Assembly (NCBI GenBank): GCA_902826815.1
Contig: CADEGF010000022.1
Coordinates: 6,614 to 70,613, forward strand
Length of the DNA stretch: 64,000 nucleotides
Source of the DNA: an uncultured Mycobacteriaceae bacterium
GTDB taxonomy: Bacteria; Actinomycetota; Actinomycetes; Mycobacteriales; Mycobacteriaceae
Direction of reading: 5' to 3'
The notes under the pieces were generated by a model. That model searched no databases and was not told the origin of the DNA. It saw only the letters and a program-made list of their open reading frames with translations. Below are positions 16,395-25,884 of the stretch, in pieces. Positions within the stretch are counted from its first letter, which is position 1. Each line of letters begins with the position of its first letter. A program made the translations under genes and the position numbers.

Positions 16395-17611
16395 CGACAC
16401 GCGAGGCCGTGATCTGCGAGCCGGTCCGCACGCCGATCGGTCGCTACGGCGGCATGTTTGCGTCGCTGACCGCCGTCGATCTCGGGGTGACGGCGCTGAA
16501 GGGGCTGCTGGACCGGACGGGCGTCGCACCGGAAGCGGTTGAGGATGTGATCCTCGGTCACTGCTATCCGAACAGCGAGGCGCCTGCCATCGGCCGCGTC
16601 GTCGCACTGGATGCAGGGCTACCGGTCACCGTGCCGGGGATGCAGGTCGACCGCCGCTGCGGATCGGGCCTGCAGGCCGTCATTCAGGCGTGCCTGCAGG
16701 TGCGCAGCGGCGACAACGATCTCGTCGTCGCGGGCGGGGCGGAGAGCATGAGCAACGTCGCCTTCTATTCGACGGATATGCGCTGGGGCGGAGGCCGAAC
16801 CGGCGTCAAAGTGCACGATGGTCTGGCGCGTGGCCGCACGACCGCAGGCGGGCAGCACTACCCGGTGCCCGGCGGCATGCTCGAGACCGCCGAGAACCTG
16901 CGCCGCGAGTACGGTATCTCGCGGCAGGAACAGGACGAGCTCGCCGCGGCGTCACACCAGCGGGCGGTCGCCGCACAGAAGGACGGCATCCTCGCCGAGG
17001 AGATCACCGGTGTCACCGTGCGCACCCGGCAGGGCGAACAGGTCGTCGACACCGACGAGCATCCCCGCGCCGACACTTCCGTCGAATCGCTGGCGAAGCT
17101 CAAACCGGTGCTGGGCAAGGATGATCCGGATGCGACCGTTACCGCGGGTAATGCCAGCGGGCAGAACGATGCCGCGTCGATGTGCATCGTGACAACGCCG
17201 GGGAAGGCGGCCGAACTCGGGCTGGAGCCGCTTGTCCGGCTGGTGTCGTGGGGATCTGCGGGCGTGGCACCCAACATCATGGGGATCGGGCCGGTGCCCT
17301 CGACGGAAGTCGCGCTCGGCAAGGCCGGACTGCAGTTGAGCGATATCGACCTGATCGAGTTGAACGAGGCGTTCGCGGCGCAGGCGCTGGCCGTCATGCG
17401 GGAGTGGAAATTCACCGACACCGACCGCGAGCGGACGAACGTGCACGGATCAGGAATCTCACTCGGCCACCCGGTGGGCGCCACCGGCGGCCGGATGCTC
17501 GCGACCCTGGCGAGGGAACTGAACAGGCGCGGGGCCCGCTACGGACTGGAGACGATGTGTATCGGCGGCGGGCAGGGACTTGCCGCGGTGTTCGAAAGGG
17601 TTGAGTCATGA
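16391..17611 (+). CDS. Acetyl-CoA acetyltransferase (thiolase)
   Basis: A 406-residue thiolase. The nucleophile Cys90 lies in [11 protein letters not shown]. The C-terminal [19 protein letters not shown] and CIGGGQGLA motifs supply the remaining catalytic groups. Degradative thiolases split 3-ketoacyl-CoA with CoA to release acetyl-CoA, the last step of a beta-oxidation turn. ATG 16391 is coupled to the SDR stop and the gene overlaps the next start at 17608. A longer reading upstream lies inside the SDR gene and was rejected. Confidence 0.93.
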   Translation: MTTREAVICEPVRTPIGRYGGMFASLTAVDLGVTALKGLLDRTGVAPEAVEDVILGHCYPNSEAPAIGRVVALDAGLPVTVPGMQVDRRCGSGLQAVIQACLQVRSGDNDLVVAGGAESMSNVAFYSTDMRWGGGRTGVKVHDGLARGRTTAGGQHYPVPGGMLETAENLRREYGISRQEQDELAAASHQRAVAAQKDGILAEEITGVTVRTRQGEQVVDTDEHPRADTSVESLAKLKPVLGKDDPDATVTAGNASGQNDAASMCIVTTPGKAAELGLEPLVRLVSWGSAGVAPNIMGIGPVPSTEVALGKAGLQLSDIDLIELNEAFAAQALAVMREWKFTDTDRERTNVHGSGISLGHPVGATGGRMLATLARELNRRGARYGLETMCIGGGQGLAAVFERVES

Positions 17612-18801
17612 GCAGAATCGCGCAGACGTTGGGGCTGACCGAAATCCAGACCGAGATCGTCGCCAACGTGCGGCAGTTCGTCGACAAGGAGATCATTCCG
17701 CACGCACAAGAGCTCGAGCATGCCGACACCTACCCGCAGAACATCGTCGACCAGATGCGCGAAATGGGTCTGTTCGGCCTGATGATTCCCGAGGAGTACG
17801 GCGGGCTCGGCGAGTCGCTGCTGACCTACGCGCTGTGCGTCGAGGAGCTGGCCCGCGGCTGGATGAGCGTCTCCGGTGTGATCAACACGCACTTCATCGT
17901 CGCCTACATGCTGCGACAGCACGGAACGGACGAGCAGAAGAAGCGCTTCCTGCCGCGGATGGCGACCGGTGAGACGCGGGGTGCGTTCTCGATGTCCGAG
18001 CCGGAGCTCGGTTCCGACGTCGCCGCGATCCGAACGCGGGGCAGGCGCAACGACGACGGCACCTACACCATCGACGGCCAGAAGATGTGGCTCACCAACG
18101 GTGGCAGCTCCACGCTGGTGGCGGTATTGGTGCGCACCGACGAAGGCGCAGAAAAGCCACACCGCAACCTGACCGCGTTCCTCGTCGAAAAGCCGACCGG
18201 CTTCGGCGAAGTCGCGCCGGGTCTGGTGATACCGGGCAAGATCGACAAACTCGGATACAAGGGCATCGACACCACCGAGATGATCCTCGACGGCTACGTC
18301 GCCAAGGCCGACGACATCCTCGGCGAGACGCCCGGCCAGGGCTTCTTCCAGATGATGGACGGTATCGAGGTCGGCAGGGTGAACGTGTCGGCGCGGGCGT
18401 GCGGCGTCGGCATCCGGGCCTTCGAGCTCGCGATCCGGTACGCACAGCAGCGCCAGACGTTCGGCAAGCCGATCGCCGAGCATCAGGCGATCGCGTTCCA
18501 ATTGGCGGAGATGGCAACGAAAGTCGAGGCCGCGCACCTGATGATGGTCAACGCGGCCCGGCTCAAGGATTCCGGTGAGCGCAACGATGTCGCGGCGGGG
18601 ATGGCCAAATACCTGGCGAGCGAGTTCTGTTCGGAGGTCACCCAGCAGAGCTTCCGCATCCACGGCGGCTACGGATACTCCAAGGAATACGAGATCGAAC
18701 GGCTGATGCGCGACGCCCCGTTCCTGTTGATCGGCGAGGGCACCAGCGAGATCCAGAAGAACATCATCAGCAAGCGACTGCTCGCCGATTATCGGATCTG
18801 A
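17608..18801 (+). CDS. Acyl-CoA dehydrogenase
   Basis: A 397-residue acyl-CoA dehydrogenase with FSMSEPELGSDVAAI and a C-terminal GEGTSEIQKNII holding the probable catalytic Glu377. The arginine-rich substrate-cofactor segment YAQQRQTFGKPIAEHQ is intact. It performs the first step of beta-oxidation. It overlaps the thiolase stop (ATGA) and is followed after one base by the GntR regulator. Together with the divergent 14437-15600 enzyme it gives this unit two separate dehydrogenases, probably for successive intermediates. Confidence 0.92.
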   Translation: MSRIAQTLGLTEIQTEIVANVRQFVDKEIIPHAQELEHADTYPQNIVDQMREMGLFGLMIPEEYGGLGESLLTYALCVEELARGWMSVSGVINTHFIVAYMLRQHGTDEQKKRFLPRMATGETRGAFSMSEPELGSDVAAIRTRGRRNDDGTYTIDGQKMWLTNGGSSTLVAVLVRTDEGAEKPHRNLTAFLVEKPTGFGEVAPGLVIPGKIDKLGYKGIDTTEMILDGYVAKADDILGETPGQGFFQMMDGIEVGRVNVSARACGVGIRAFELAIRYAQQRQTFGKPIAEHQAIAFQLAEMATKVEAAHLMMVNAARLKDSGERNDVAAGMAKYLASEFCSEVTQQSFRIHGGYGYSKEYEIERLMRDAPFLLIGEGTSEIQKNIISKRLLADYRI

Positions 18802-18802
18802 C

Positions 18803-19471
18803 GTGGCCGCCGGAGAATTCGCCACCCGGCCACAGCTTTCCGAAGAGGTGGCACGGTTCGTCCGTAACCGGATCTTCGACGGCACCTATGCGGCGGGGAA
18901 GTACGTACGGCTCGACCAGTTGGCCGCCGAACTGGGGATCAGCGTCACGCCCGTTCGCGAAGCACTCCTGGCGCTGCGTGCCGAGGGGCTGCTCGACCAG
19001 AAGCTGCACCGCGGGTTCGTGGTGCTGCCGGTGACCCGCCGCGACATCACCGACGTCTCCGACGTGCAGGCGCACATCGGGGGAGAGCTCGCCGCGCGGG
19101 CGGCCGCCAACATCACCGACGACCAGGTGCGTGAGCTGGAACGGATCCAGGCGCAGCTCGAGGTCGCATACGCGCGCGACGATCACGAGTGGGCGGTGCG
19201 GCTCAACCACGACTTCCACCGCGCCATCAACGTCGCCGCCGATTCACCGAAGCTGGCGCAGCTGATGTCCCAGATCACCCGCTACGCACCGGAGTCGGTG
19301 TTCCCGGTCGTCGACGGCTGGCCGAAGCGGTCGATGCGCGACCACCGGCGGGTGGTCGCGGCGCTGGCCAAACGCGACGCCGAGCAGGCGCGCGCCGCGA
19401 TGTCGGAGCATCTTTCGGCCGGCGCCACACCGCTGATCAACCACCTCAAGCAACGAGGCGTGGTCAGCTAG
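18803..19471 (+). CDS. GntR-family (FadR/FCD type) transcriptional regulator
   Basis: A 222-residue regulator with an N-terminal winged helix (RLDQLAAELGISVTPVREALLALRAEGLL) and a helical C-terminal FCD ligand domain, in which DFHRAI and several His/Asp residues may bind a metal and an acid ligand. GTG 18803 begins one base after the dehydrogenase stop, so the regulator is co-transcribed with the unit it probably controls. The palindrome at 15609-15627 is its likely target (inference). A strong hairpin follows at 19478. Confidence 0.88.
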   Translation: MAAGEFATRPQLSEEVARFVRNRIFDGTYAAGKYVRLDQLAAELGISVTPVREALLALRAEGLLDQKLHRGFVVLPVTRRDITDVSDVQAHIGGELAARAAANITDDQVRELERIQAQLEVAYARDDHEWAVRLNHDFHRAINVAADSPKLAQLMSQITRYAPESVFPVVDGWPKRSMRDHRRVVAALAKRDAEQARAAMSEHLSAGATPLINHLKQRGVVS

Positions 19472-19477
19472 CCCCGC

Positions 19478-19533
19478 GAGCAGACGCGAAAACCCCCACT
19501 TTTGCCCATTTTTGGGGGTTTTCACGTCTGCTC
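19478..19533. terminator. Bidirectional terminator hairpin
   Basis: Arms 19478-19498 and 19513-19533 pair at 20 of 21 positions, with a 14-base loop; the left arm begins GAGCAGACG and the right arm ends CGTCTGCTC. It fills the 80-base gap between two convergent genes. There is no clear U-run, as is common in mycobacteria. Its A/T-flanked C/G block (AAAACCCCC/GGGGGTTTT) is near-symmetrical, so it can serve both strands. Confidence 0.7.
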
Positions 19534-19551
19534 GGCGGAAGAAGTGAGCCA

Positions 19552-20679
19552 TCAGCGGTCGGCGTCGGTGTAGCGGATGACGCCGCGGATGTTGCGGCCA
19601 TCGAGCATGTCGCGATACCCGTCGTTGATCTGTTCGAGGCTGTACTCGCGGGTCATCATGTCGTCGAGGTTCAACTTGCCCGCCTTGTACATCGACAGCA
19701 ACATCGGGATGTCGTACTGCGGGTTGCCGTGGCCGAAGATGCTGCCCTGCAGGTTCTTCTGCAGCAGGCTGAGCAGCGCCACGTTGAGCGTCACCTCGCT
19801 TTCCAATACGGCACCCATCGCGGTCAGCACGCACGTCCCACCCTTGGCGGTGACCGAAAGATAGCTCTCGATGTCCGAACCGTTGATCCTGCCGACGGTG
19901 ACGATGACTTTGTGGGCCATCCGACCGGCGGTGATGTCGGCGATCTCGGCGGTGGCGGACTCGATATCCGAATACGTGTGAGTGGCGCCGAATTTGATCG
20001 CCAGGTCGTGCTTCCACGCGGCAGGTTCGACGGCGAACACGTGCCGGGCGCCTGAGATGACAGCACCTTGCAGCGCCGCGGTACCGACACCGCCGAGGCC
20101 GATGATGACGACATCCTCGCCCGGTCGGACATCGGCGGCCCGCGTTGCCGAGCCCCAGCCCGTCGTCACTCCGCAGCTGACGAGGGCGGCGGCTTCGAAC
20201 GGTATGTCCTTGTCGATCTTGACCACTGAGGTCCGGTGCACGACCAGATACGGCGAGTACGTGCCGAGCAGCGAGTAGGGGTAGACGTTGCGCCCCCGCG
20301 CTTGAACCCGAAACGTCCCGTCCGACACCGCTGTCCCTGACATCAGCCCCATGCCGAGGTCGCACAGGTTGCGTTGACCGGACTGGCATGCCCTGCACAC
20401 CCCGCACGACGGGATGAACGATGCGGCGACGTGGTCGCCTGGCACTAGATCCTCGACACCCTCGCCGACCTCGACGACGACGCCTGCTCCCTCGTGACCG
20501 CCGAGCACCGGGAAGCCCAACACGGGGATATCACCCGTCACGATGTGGTGGTCGGAGTGACACATGCCCGCGGCTTCGAGGGCGACCTTGACCTCATCCC
20601 TGCGGGGCACGCCGATCTCGATTTCCTCGACCGACCACGGCTGGTGGAAATCCCATGCGAGTGCACCTTTGGTCTTCAC
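19552..20679 (-). CDS. NDMA-dependent (mycofactocin-associated) zinc alcohol dehydrogenase
   Basis: A 375-residue zinc alcohol dehydrogenase closely resembling AdhB (Rv0761c) of M. tuberculosis. Catalytic-zinc ligands include Cys40 and His62 with Glu63. The structural zinc is held by Cys92, Cys95, Cys98 and Cys106. The Rossmann motif is GLGGVG. Family members hold NAD tightly and need an external acceptor, thought to be mycofactocin. GTG 20679 overlaps the acyl-CoA ligase stop. It is the last gene of a seven-gene minus-strand operon that starts at 27524, and probably oxidises an alcohol to the aldehyde for later CoA activation. Confidence 0.9.
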   Translation of the reverse strand: MKTKGALAWDFHQPWSVEEIEIGVPRRDEVKVALEAAGMCHSDHHIVTGDIPVLGFPVLGGHEGAGVVVEVGEGVEDLVPGDHVAASFIPSCGVCRACQSGQRNLCDLGMGLMSGTAVSDGTFRVQARGRNVYPYSLLGTYSPYLVVHRTSVVKIDKDIPFEAAALVSCGVTTGWGSATRAADVRPGEDVVIIGLGGVGTAALQGAVISGARHVFAVEPAAWKHDLAIKFGATHTYSDIESATAEIADITAGRMAHKVIVTVGRINGSDIESYLSVTAKGGTCVLTAMGAVLESEVTLNVALLSLLQKNLQGSIFGHGNPQYDIPMLLSMYKAGKLNLDDMMTREYSLEQINDGYRDMLDGRNIRGVIRYTDADR

Positions 20680-22190
20680 TGTCGCGCCTCCGTTTGATTC
20701 ATGAGCATCTGTCTCAGTGCCGCGACGTCAACCTTGCCGGTGCCGCCGCGGGGGATGGCGTCTTCGGATTCGACGAGAAGCCAGACCGTCGGAACCTTGA
20801 ATGAGCTCAGCAGCTTTCGCGCCGCCGCCCGAAGATGGTCGACCGGCCGATCGGCGATCAGGGCGGCGCCGACCTGTCCGGCCACGTCGGTGACGAACGC
20901 GTTCTGGACACCGTCGATGCCGCGCAGCGCCTGCTCGACCTCGCTGGGGTAGACGGTGGCTCCGCTGACCTTGAACATGTCATCGGATCTGCCGTGGTAG
21001 AACATGTAGCCGTCGTCGTCGAGATGGCCGAGATCGCCTGTGGGGTAATAGCCGTCGACGGTGAACACCTCTTCGCGGCTGCGGCGGCAGATACCGCGCA
21101 ACGTGTTCGGACCGCGGATCTGGATCATGCCGATCGTTCCTGCGGGCACGGGTGAACCGGTCTCGGTGTCGACGATGCGGACCTCGGTGCCGTCGAACGG
21201 CTTGCCGCAGGAACCCCACGCCGATTTCGGCATATCGGTGTCGGCGGGGTAGCCGCAATAGGGTCCGAAAGCCTCCGTCATTCCGAACAGCTTGGCCCGC
21301 GCGCCCGGTGCCGCCCGCTGGCCTGCAGGGAGCAACGCATCCAGGCTGCCCGGTCGCAGCGCAGAGAGGTCGGCGCCGATCGACTCCGACTGGCGGGCAA
21401 GGGCTTCGGCCTGGTCGGGCCAGCCGCGGAACAGCGTCACCTTCTCGCGTTCGAGGAGGCGGAGGGTGGTTTCGGGTTTCGGTATCTCCTCGGTGACCAG
21501 TGTCGCGCCAGCCAGCAGTGCCGAAAGGATGCCGCTGCCGAATCCGCCTACCCAGAAGAACGGCATCGGCAGGTACAGGCGGGTGCCGGCGTCGATGCAG
21601 CGGGCCGCGAGGCCGGAGCGGACGGCCCCGAGCGCGTTGCCGTGAGAGTGGATGACGCCCTTGGGTGGACCACTGCTTCCCGATGTGAACATGATGACCA
21701 GCGTGTCGGCCGCGGTGACTGTACCGCTGACCGCGTCGACATCAACCGTTGCCTTGGTGACCGCGGGGAGCTGCTCGAGAGCCCACACGTCGCGCAGCGC
21801 AGGGAGATTCGTGCGTTGGTTGGCGATGTCGTCGTGATATCTACGACCGCGAAACTCGTCGACGGCGACCAGGTACTGCACGGATGCGACCCGCAGTTGT
21901 GCGACCAGTTCGCGCGCCGCAAGCAGGGTGCTCAGCGGGACGAGCACCGCGCCGATCCGGGTGAGCGCGAGTGCGACCTGCACCCAGCGCGGCCCGTTGG
22001 GCATGATCAACCCGACCCTGGTGCCCTTGGTGACGCCGGCCGCCAGAAAGGACGCCGCGATCGCGTGTGTCGACGCATCGAGTTCGGCGAAGGTTATTCG
22101 TTGCACCGGGTCGATCACCATCGGCTTGTCCGGATACCGCGCCGCGCGGTGCCGGATCAGTTCGTCGATGGTCGAAGGCGATTCAGTCAT
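20676..22190 (-). CDS. AMP-forming acyl-CoA synthetase
   Basis: A 504-residue member of the adenylate-forming ligase family. The P-loop-like motif is FTSGSSGPPKGVIHSHGN. The hinge region YYPTGDLGHLDDDGYM is followed by the C-terminal lysine motif GGTGKVD. It would convert a carboxylic acid to its CoA thioester at the cost of ATP. It overlaps ADH downstream and another ligase upstream (eight bases). It is one of three consecutive overlapping ligases, each distinct in sequence. Substrate unknown. Confidence 0.9.
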   Translation of the reverse strand: MTESPSTIDELIRHRAARYPDKPMVIDPVQRITFAELDASTHAIAASFLAAGVTKGTRVGLIMPNGPRWVQVALALTRIGAVLVPLSTLLAARELVAQLRVASVQYLVAVDEFRGRRYHDDIANQRTNLPALRDVWALEQLPAVTKATVDVDAVSGTVTAADTLVIMFTSGSSGPPKGVIHSHGNALGAVRSGLAARCIDAGTRLYLPMPFFWVGGFGSGILSALLAGATLVTEEIPKPETTLRLLEREKVTLFRGWPDQAEALARQSESIGADLSALRPGSLDALLPAGQRAAPGARAKLFGMTEAFGPYCGYPADTDMPKSAWGSCGKPFDGTEVRIVDTETGSPVPAGTIGMIQIRGPNTLRGICRRSREEVFTVDGYYPTGDLGHLDDDGYMFYHGRSDDMFKVSGATVYPSEVEQALRGIDGVQNAFVTDVAGQVGAALIADRPVDHLRAAARKLLSSFKVPTVWLLVESEDAIPRGGTGKVDVAALRQMLMNQTEARQ

Positions 22191-23664
22191 CGAACACCGC
22201 CGCGAGCCGCATCACGTCGACCTTGCCGCTGGACAGCACCGGCATCCGTGCCGGGGGAAGGGCGACGATTCGCTTCGGGATCTTGTAGGCGGAGAGCTCA
22301 CGCTTGAGCTCGTTTCGCAGCGACGACTCGTCGACGGCAGCATCGGTGGCGATCACGGCGACGACCGCCTGCCCACGGTCGGGATCGGGTATTCCGAACA
22401 CGTACGTCGTGGCGCCTCCGGTTAACCTGGCGAGTGCCTTCTCGACTTCGGCGGGTGCGACGTTGGTGCCCGCGTTCTTGATCATCGACCCGTGTCTGCC
22501 GATGAAGTAGTGGTACCCGTCGGCATCGGTGCGCACGAGATCGCCGGTGTGAAACCAGCCGTCGGCGTCGAAGCATTCCTCGCGGCTGCGCTTGTAGTAG
22601 CGCTGCATGACGTACGGCCCGCGGATGCGCAGCTCACCGTGCTCGTCGACCGTGGTCTCGAACCCCGGCGCGGGCTTGCCGAATGACCCTCGCCGCTGCT
22701 CCGGCTGATCGGATTCGTCACCGCTGAGCAGAACCACACTGCCTGCCTCGGTCAGCCCGAGCATGTTGTGCCGCAGTTCGGGGTCGCCCGGCCGCGCCTG
22801 TGGCGACATGATCGGGTACAGGTTGCCGCGCCGCATCGACGACAGGTCACGGCCGTCGAGGCTGGGATGTCGGGCCAGATGGGCAATGCCCGCGGTGAAA
22901 CCGTTTGTCATGGTCGGCTTTTCGGACTCGAGCAGATCGAGGGTCTTGGCTGCGTCGGTGGTGTTCGAGCACACCAGCGTCGAGCCGGCAACCAGCGTGG
23001 CCAGCAGACCGAAGGCGAATCCGCCGATCCAGAAGAAGGGCGAGTTGCAGAACAGTTTGTCCTCGGCGGTCAGTCCCCGGATCGCGTTGAGATTGCGCTG
23101 ATGTCCGAGTAGGGCGGCGTGAGTGTGCACAACGCCCTTTGGCGCACCTGTCGAACCCGAGGTGTAGACGATCGCCAACGTGTCCGATCCGTCGACGTCG
23201 GCTTCCAGCGCAGCGAGCGGTGCCGCGTCGGCTGTGGCTTCCGGATAGCTGTCGATCAGCACGTGACGCAGCAGCGGAGCCGAGCCCCGGATCTCGGCAA
23301 TGCGGACATCGAAGTCGTTGCCGCGATAGGACGATGCGGCCAGCAGAATCGCCACATCGCTGTGGGTCAGCTGGTGCAGAAGCTCCTGCGCCGTGGCGAA
23401 GGTGGTGAACGGGACGACAACCGCCCCGATCCTTGCGGCCGCCAACATACCGACCACGAAGTCGGACCCGTTCGGGTGCAGCAGGCCGACGTGCGCGCCT
23501 TTTCCGGCGCCGATGGCGACGAGGCCGCGGGCGAGTTCTGCCGAGCGGCGCTCGGCATCGGCGTAGGAGAGCCGGTCTGCGTCACAGACCAGCAGCGGGT
23601 GCGATCCCCGCGCCTCTGCTTGGCGTCGCAGCGTGTGTGCGACGGTGTCGGGTTCAGCTGCCAC
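22183..23664 (-). CDS. AMP-forming acyl-CoA synthetase
   Basis: A 493-residue adenylate-forming ligase with VYTSGSTGAPKGVVHTHAA, GWFHTGDLVRTDADGYHYF and the C-terminal catalytic lysine in SSGKVDV. It starts at GTG 23664, inside the end of the next ligase (11-base overlap). It is similar in layout to its 20676-22190 neighbour, so the two may have arisen by duplication, but the binding-pocket sequences differ. Expected reaction: acid + ATP + CoA to acyl-CoA + AMP + PPi. Confidence 0.9.
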   Translation of the reverse strand: MAAEPDTVAHTLRRQAEARGSHPLLVCDADRLSYADAERRSAELARGLVAIGAGKGAHVGLLHPNGSDFVVGMLAAARIGAVVVPFTTFATAQELLHQLTHSDVAILLAASSYRGNDFDVRIAEIRGSAPLLRHVLIDSYPEATADAAPLAALEADVDGSDTLAIVYTSGSTGAPKGVVHTHAALLGHQRNLNAIRGLTAEDKLFCNSPFFWIGGFAFGLLATLVAGSTLVCSNTTDAAKTLDLLESEKPTMTNGFTAGIAHLARHPSLDGRDLSSMRRGNLYPIMSPQARPGDPELRHNMLGLTEAGSVVLLSGDESDQPEQRRGSFGKPAPGFETTVDEHGELRIRGPYVMQRYYKRSREECFDADGWFHTGDLVRTDADGYHYFIGRHGSMIKNAGTNVAPAEVEKALARLTGGATTYVFGIPDPDRGQAVVAVIATDAAVDESSLRNELKRELSAYKIPKRIVALPPARMPVLSSGKVDVMRLAAVFDD

Positions 23665-25096
23665 GGATGGCGCTCAGATCGGGCTTGCCGGACGGGGTGC
23701 GGGGGATGGCGTCGACGATGGCGATCTCGGTGGGGATCTCATAGCGTGCCAGCCGTTTCTCCAAGAACTCCATCAGCTCCGCGGCATCGGTCGATGCGGC
23801 CTTTCGCAGCTCGACCACCGCGACGGGGGTTTCGCCGAGGCGTTCGTCGGGCCGCCCCACCACGGCGGCGCCCAGCACGGCGGGGTGGCTCTCCAGCGCG
23901 GCCCTGACATCGTCGGGCATCACCTTGAAGCCGCCTCGGATGATCGCCTGGTCGGCACGGCCGAGGATCCACAGGAAGCCGTCTTCGTCGATGCGGGCCA
24001 TATCGGTGGTCCGCATCCAGTCCGCCGACGGCCCGAGCTGCCCGGGCTTGACCTCGAGCAGGCCCGCCTGATCCGGCCCGAGCGGACTGCCGTCGTCGTC
24101 GACCACCCGCAGTTGCGCGCCGGGGTTGGCACGTCCGACACTGCCCCGCTTGGCCTGCCAGTGCTTCTGGTGATCGGCCAGCGACCAGCCGGCAACGCCG
24201 CCGCCGAACTCTGTTGCGGCATAGGACGTCAGCACTGGGATCCCGAACTTGTCTGCGAATGCGTCGGCGTCCTCGGCAGACAGCGGCGCGGTGCCGGACG
24301 TGACGACACGGATGCTGTCGAGATCTTCGCGGCGCACTGCGGAGTGCAGCACCATCCGCAGTGCGGCGGGCACAAGGGATACCGCGCGGGGTCGGTGCCT
24401 GCGCACAGCGTCGGCCCACTTGTCGAGGTCGAATCTTTCCAACAGCGCGAAAGGCCTTGCCTCGGCGAGGCATTGCAGCACCCGGAATACGCCGCCGATG
24501 TGCACAAGGGGCGCGTTGACGATCGCGACGCCGCCGCGAACCTCCGCCGGGGAGGGAGAGTTCTCCGGTTCCGGGCCCATCACGCTGTGCGCCAGCATGT
24601 CGTAGGTCAGGTCGATCCGCTTCGGCGGTCCGGTCGTGCCGCTTGTCAGCATTCGCACCGCGACCCCGGGTCGGGCGTCGTCGTGACCGTCGCCGGTCTC
24701 AAGGACTCGCGGCTCGGCGTCGAGCGTCGAGATCGAAACCAGCGTCGATCCGGATTCCTTGTCGACGAGCTTCGCCAGATCGTCTGTGTCGCCGATGATC
24801 ACCGGCAGCCCAAGTGCGGCGATATCGCCCTTGGTTCGGTCGTCGCCGCGCGACGGGTTGATGACGACGACCGACCCGCCGGCAAGCAGCACTCCGAGGA
24901 AAGCGGCGATGTGGGACGGCCGGTTGCGCAACAGCATGCCGACCTGGCCGCGGCCGTCGACCATCGCTTCGATTCGCCGGGCCAACGTGGCGAGACCGCC
25001 GTAGGTGAACCAGTCGCTGTCGTGTTCGATCGCGGACGCATCGGGTGCCAGGTCGAGCACGGTGGCAATCCGTTGGCGCAGAGGGTGTCCGGTCAT
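23654..25096 (-). CDS. AMP-forming acyl-CoA synthetase, divergent
   Basis: A 480-residue adenylate-forming ligase, the most divergent of the three. Its phosphate-binding segment is MLTSGTTGPPKRIDLTYDML; Arg replaces the usual Gly after PPK. The C-terminal lysine motif PSGKPD is intact. ATG 25096 shares its A with the upstream crotonase stop (TGATG). Readings further upstream add a proline/arginine-rich tail lying in another gene and were rejected. Substrate unknown. Confidence 0.88.
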   Translation of the reverse strand: MTGHPLRQRIATVLDLAPDASAIEHDSDWFTYGGLATLARRIEAMVDGRGQVGMLLRNRPSHIAAFLGVLLAGGSVVVINPSRGDDRTKGDIAALGLPVIIGDTDDLAKLVDKESGSTLVSISTLDAEPRVLETGDGHDDARPGVAVRMLTSGTTGPPKRIDLTYDMLAHSVMGPEPENSPSPAEVRGGVAIVNAPLVHIGGVFRVLQCLAEARPFALLERFDLDKWADAVRRHRPRAVSLVPAALRMVLHSAVRREDLDSIRVVTSGTAPLSAEDADAFADKFGIPVLTSYAATEFGGGVAGWSLADHQKHWQAKRGSVGRANPGAQLRVVDDDGSPLGPDQAGLLEVKPGQLGPSADWMRTTDMARIDEDGFLWILGRADQAIIRGGFKVMPDDVRAALESHPAVLGAAVVGRPDERLGETPVAVVELRKAASTDAAELMEFLEKRLARYEIPTEIAIVDAIPRTPSGKPDLSAIRGS

Positions 25097-25884
25097 CACC
25101 GGATCCGTGGCTCGGATTTCACCGGCCCACCCCGTTCCGCGAGCTCGGCGGTGCCGATCGGGTTTCCGAGCCGGGTGTAGATCAGGTTCTGCTCGAGCGC
25201 GGCCCGGTACGGCTTGTCGAGCGACTCCCAAATCGCCTTCACGGTGCCCTGGGTCGCCGACGGCGGCTTGGCGGCGATCGTCGCCGCGACAGTATGGGCG
25301 CGGTCGGCGAGCTGGTCGCGCGATACGACCTCGGTCACCAGCCCGATTCGCAACGCGGTGTCGGCGCCGACCCGTTCGTCGTTACCCATCAGGGCGATTC
25401 GCAGCGTCTCGGCAAGGCCGACGCGCCGCATCATGCCGATCGGCTCTAGCGCGCAGACCAGGCCTGCGGAGACGTGCGAGTCGAAGAACGTGGCATCGTC
25501 GCTGCAGATGACGACGTCGGACTCGTTGACGAAGTAGAACGCGCCCGCGGTGCAGATACCGTGCACGGCGCTCACCACCGGCTTCCACATCTTCTGCCAC
25601 TTGGGGCTTAACAGCTCTCCTGGGTCTTCGTGGTTCCAGACGTTGTCGGGTTGGCCGTAGGACGATTTGACGTCAAGGCCCGCGCTGAACGCGCGATCGC
25701 CTGCCGCGCGCAGCACCACCGCGTGCACCGAGTCGTCGAGCTTCACGATCCGCCAGGCCCGCGCCATCTCCTCGCACATCGTCCGGTTGAACGCGTTGAG
25801 CGCGTCGGGCCGGTTCAACGTGATGGTGGCGACATGATCGTCGGCATCGACGTCGAGCAGGATGGTCTCGAAGGTCTCGCTCAT
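25096..25884 (-). CDS. Crotonase-family protein with non-standard catalytic residues
   Basis: A 262-residue enoyl-CoA hydratase/isomerase-fold protein (AVVLRAAGDRAFSAGLDVKS; VHGICTAGAFYFV). At the two catalytic-Glu positions of rat hydratase it appears to have Tyr (GAFYF) and His (DSHVSAGL). A simple hydratase mechanism is therefore unlikely; isomerase, hydrolase or C-C cleavage chemistry is possible. ATG 25884 overlaps the upstream stop (ATGA); GTG 25890 is an alternative. It is in the middle of the seven-gene operon. Confidence 0.88.
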   Translation of the reverse strand: MSETFETILLDVDADDHVATITLNRPDALNAFNRTMCEEMARAWRIVKLDDSVHAVVLRAAGDRAFSAGLDVKSSYGQPDNVWNHEDPGELLSPKWQKMWKPVVSAVHGICTAGAFYFVNESDVVICSDDATFFDSHVSAGLVCALEPIGMMRRVGLAETLRIALMGNDERVGADTALRIGLVTEVVSRDQLADRAHTVAATIAAKPPSATQGTVKAIWESLDKPYRAALEQNLIYTRLGNPIGTAELAERGGPVKSEPRIR

